A stretch of DNA of 64,000 bases from Aspidiotus rigidus (lineage: Eukaryota; Arthropoda; Insecta; Hemiptera; Diaspididae), in contig JAVHKY010000029.1 in assembly GCA_035079385.1 (NCBI GenBank), forward strand, positions 12,400,001-12,464,000, written 5' to 3'. A model generated the notes under the pieces. The model was not told the DNA's origin. It made no database searches and saw nothing but the letters and a program-made list of their open reading frames with translations. Of this stretch, positions 63,401 to 64,000 are shown piece by piece (the stretch's first letter is position 1; each line of letters opens with the position of its first letter). Both the position numbers and the translations under genes were made by a program.

Positions 63401-64000
63401 GCGTTAGAAGACAAATTTTTGGGGGAGGGAAAAGTAGAATGATAATATTGTGACTCTAACAAAGAGAAGATGAGTCTGGAGAGGACGGTAGGCATTATCA
63501 TACAGAAAAAATTACACTTTCATTCTTTGTGGATGGAAACTTGATTTGTTGAATGACCCTACCCACTCCCTCTGTTCATCATTTATCATTGACTTGGGAA
63601 CTGATGAAAATATTTGACAGATTTGAAAAAAAAAAAAAAGAAACAAACGCTCATCCTAAGAGACATTGAAGACGAAGAGAGACACAAGTACCCCGACTTT
63701 GATTTCGTAGGCTGACGGGTTAGAGTGGCTAAAGACTTCTCAGCAAGGCTCTGAGGATTCTTTCTCCCTCGTTAAAAACTTTCTAATACCAGCTTTTTCT
63801 TTTTGAATCTTGTTCCTAGTCTTCAGGTAAAGAAAATCTGTCCTTCTTCCCTGGACACATATTTCAAGGGATGGAGACGCACCTTCATCCACTACTTTAC
63901 ATCTATTCTATCAGACAACTTTCATGTTACAAGTGAACAAATAGAATTACAACAAGCAAGTGCCGAGTATTTTCCCCATGAACTGGAATACATCACTTTT
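60418..64000. other. Right-end intergenic DNA, no recognisable gene
   Basis: Moderately AT-rich with short ORFs only. The longest (124 codons on the minus strand, 63127-63501) has no recognisable motif and low-complexity composition. A poly-A run lies at about 63627-63640. I cannot support any gene here. Confidence 0.35.

Noticed and set aside
63127..63501. 124-codon minus-strand ORF near the right end
   Set aside because: No motif, no splice context, and no similarity I can name.

Overview
This is a nuclear genome segment of an arthropod, most likely an insect. It is AT-rich, has spliced genes with short GT-AG introns, and encodes animal-type nuclear proteins: an RBM45-type RNA-binding protein, polyubiquitin, and a PRDM1/Blimp-1 PR-domain zinc-finger factor. 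I cannot place it to order from sequence alone. There are no bacterial operons, CRISPR arrays, or tRNA/rRNA genes that I can support.

Layout. (1) 1-5.4 kb is a tight cluster of RNA-processing genes. It holds the last three exons of ESF1 (+), a single-exon SREK1IP1 (-) that converges on ESF1, and a complete ten-exon RBM45 (+) with a 472-residue product. (2) 5.4-10 kb is gene-poor AT-rich DNA ending in a nested hairpin at 9909-10044. (3) 10.05-17 kb is the polyubiquitin locus. A candidate TATA promoter and 5' exon lie near 10.1-10.5 kb, followed by a probable 3.5-kb 5'UTR intron. One uninterrupted coding exon at 14030-16774 encodes 12 head-to-tail ubiquitins plus a Ser-Phe tail, with an AATAAA at 16983. 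(4) 17-20.1 kb holds inverted-repeat elements, including a 99-bp-arm near-perfect palindrome inside hAT-like 13-bp inverted termini. (5) 21.8-31.6 kb is Blimp-1/PRDM1 on the minus strand. Nine coding exons give 817 residues, with a PR/SET domain, a proline-rich linker and five zinc fingers. Its introns carry a Jockey-type reverse-transcriptase relic, a foldback element and a diverged direct-repeat pair. (6) 31.6-64 kb has no confidently recognisable gene. It holds several CpG-rich, promoter-like patches (about 36.8, 38.4, 44.7 and 48.4 kb), one candidate membrane-protein exon at 38.96 kb, two further Jockey-family relics, foldback/TIR elements, and local duplications.

How it fits together. 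ESF1 (pre-rRNA processing), SREK1IP1 (splicing regulator partner) and RBM45 (RNA binding) are adjacent but transcribed independently. Polyubiquitin is a housekeeping/stress gene. Blimp-1 is a developmental transcriptional repressor, and the long gene-poor flank with CpG-rich patches beyond its 5' end would suit distal regulatory DNA or alternative promoters; that is inference. Exon models for RBM45 and Blimp-1 were assembled by hand from splice sites, and every exon phase joins cleanly (1419 and 2454 coding bases, both multiples of three).

Points of most interest: six of the twelve ubiquitin units carry Thr22->Ser; a 65-codon membrane-peptide ORF starts at the only ATG of the putative polyubiquitin 5' exon and stops exactly at its splice donor; a long palindrome sits in a hAT-like element; and a hammerhead-ribozyme-like core lies between perfect 31-bp inverted repeats.
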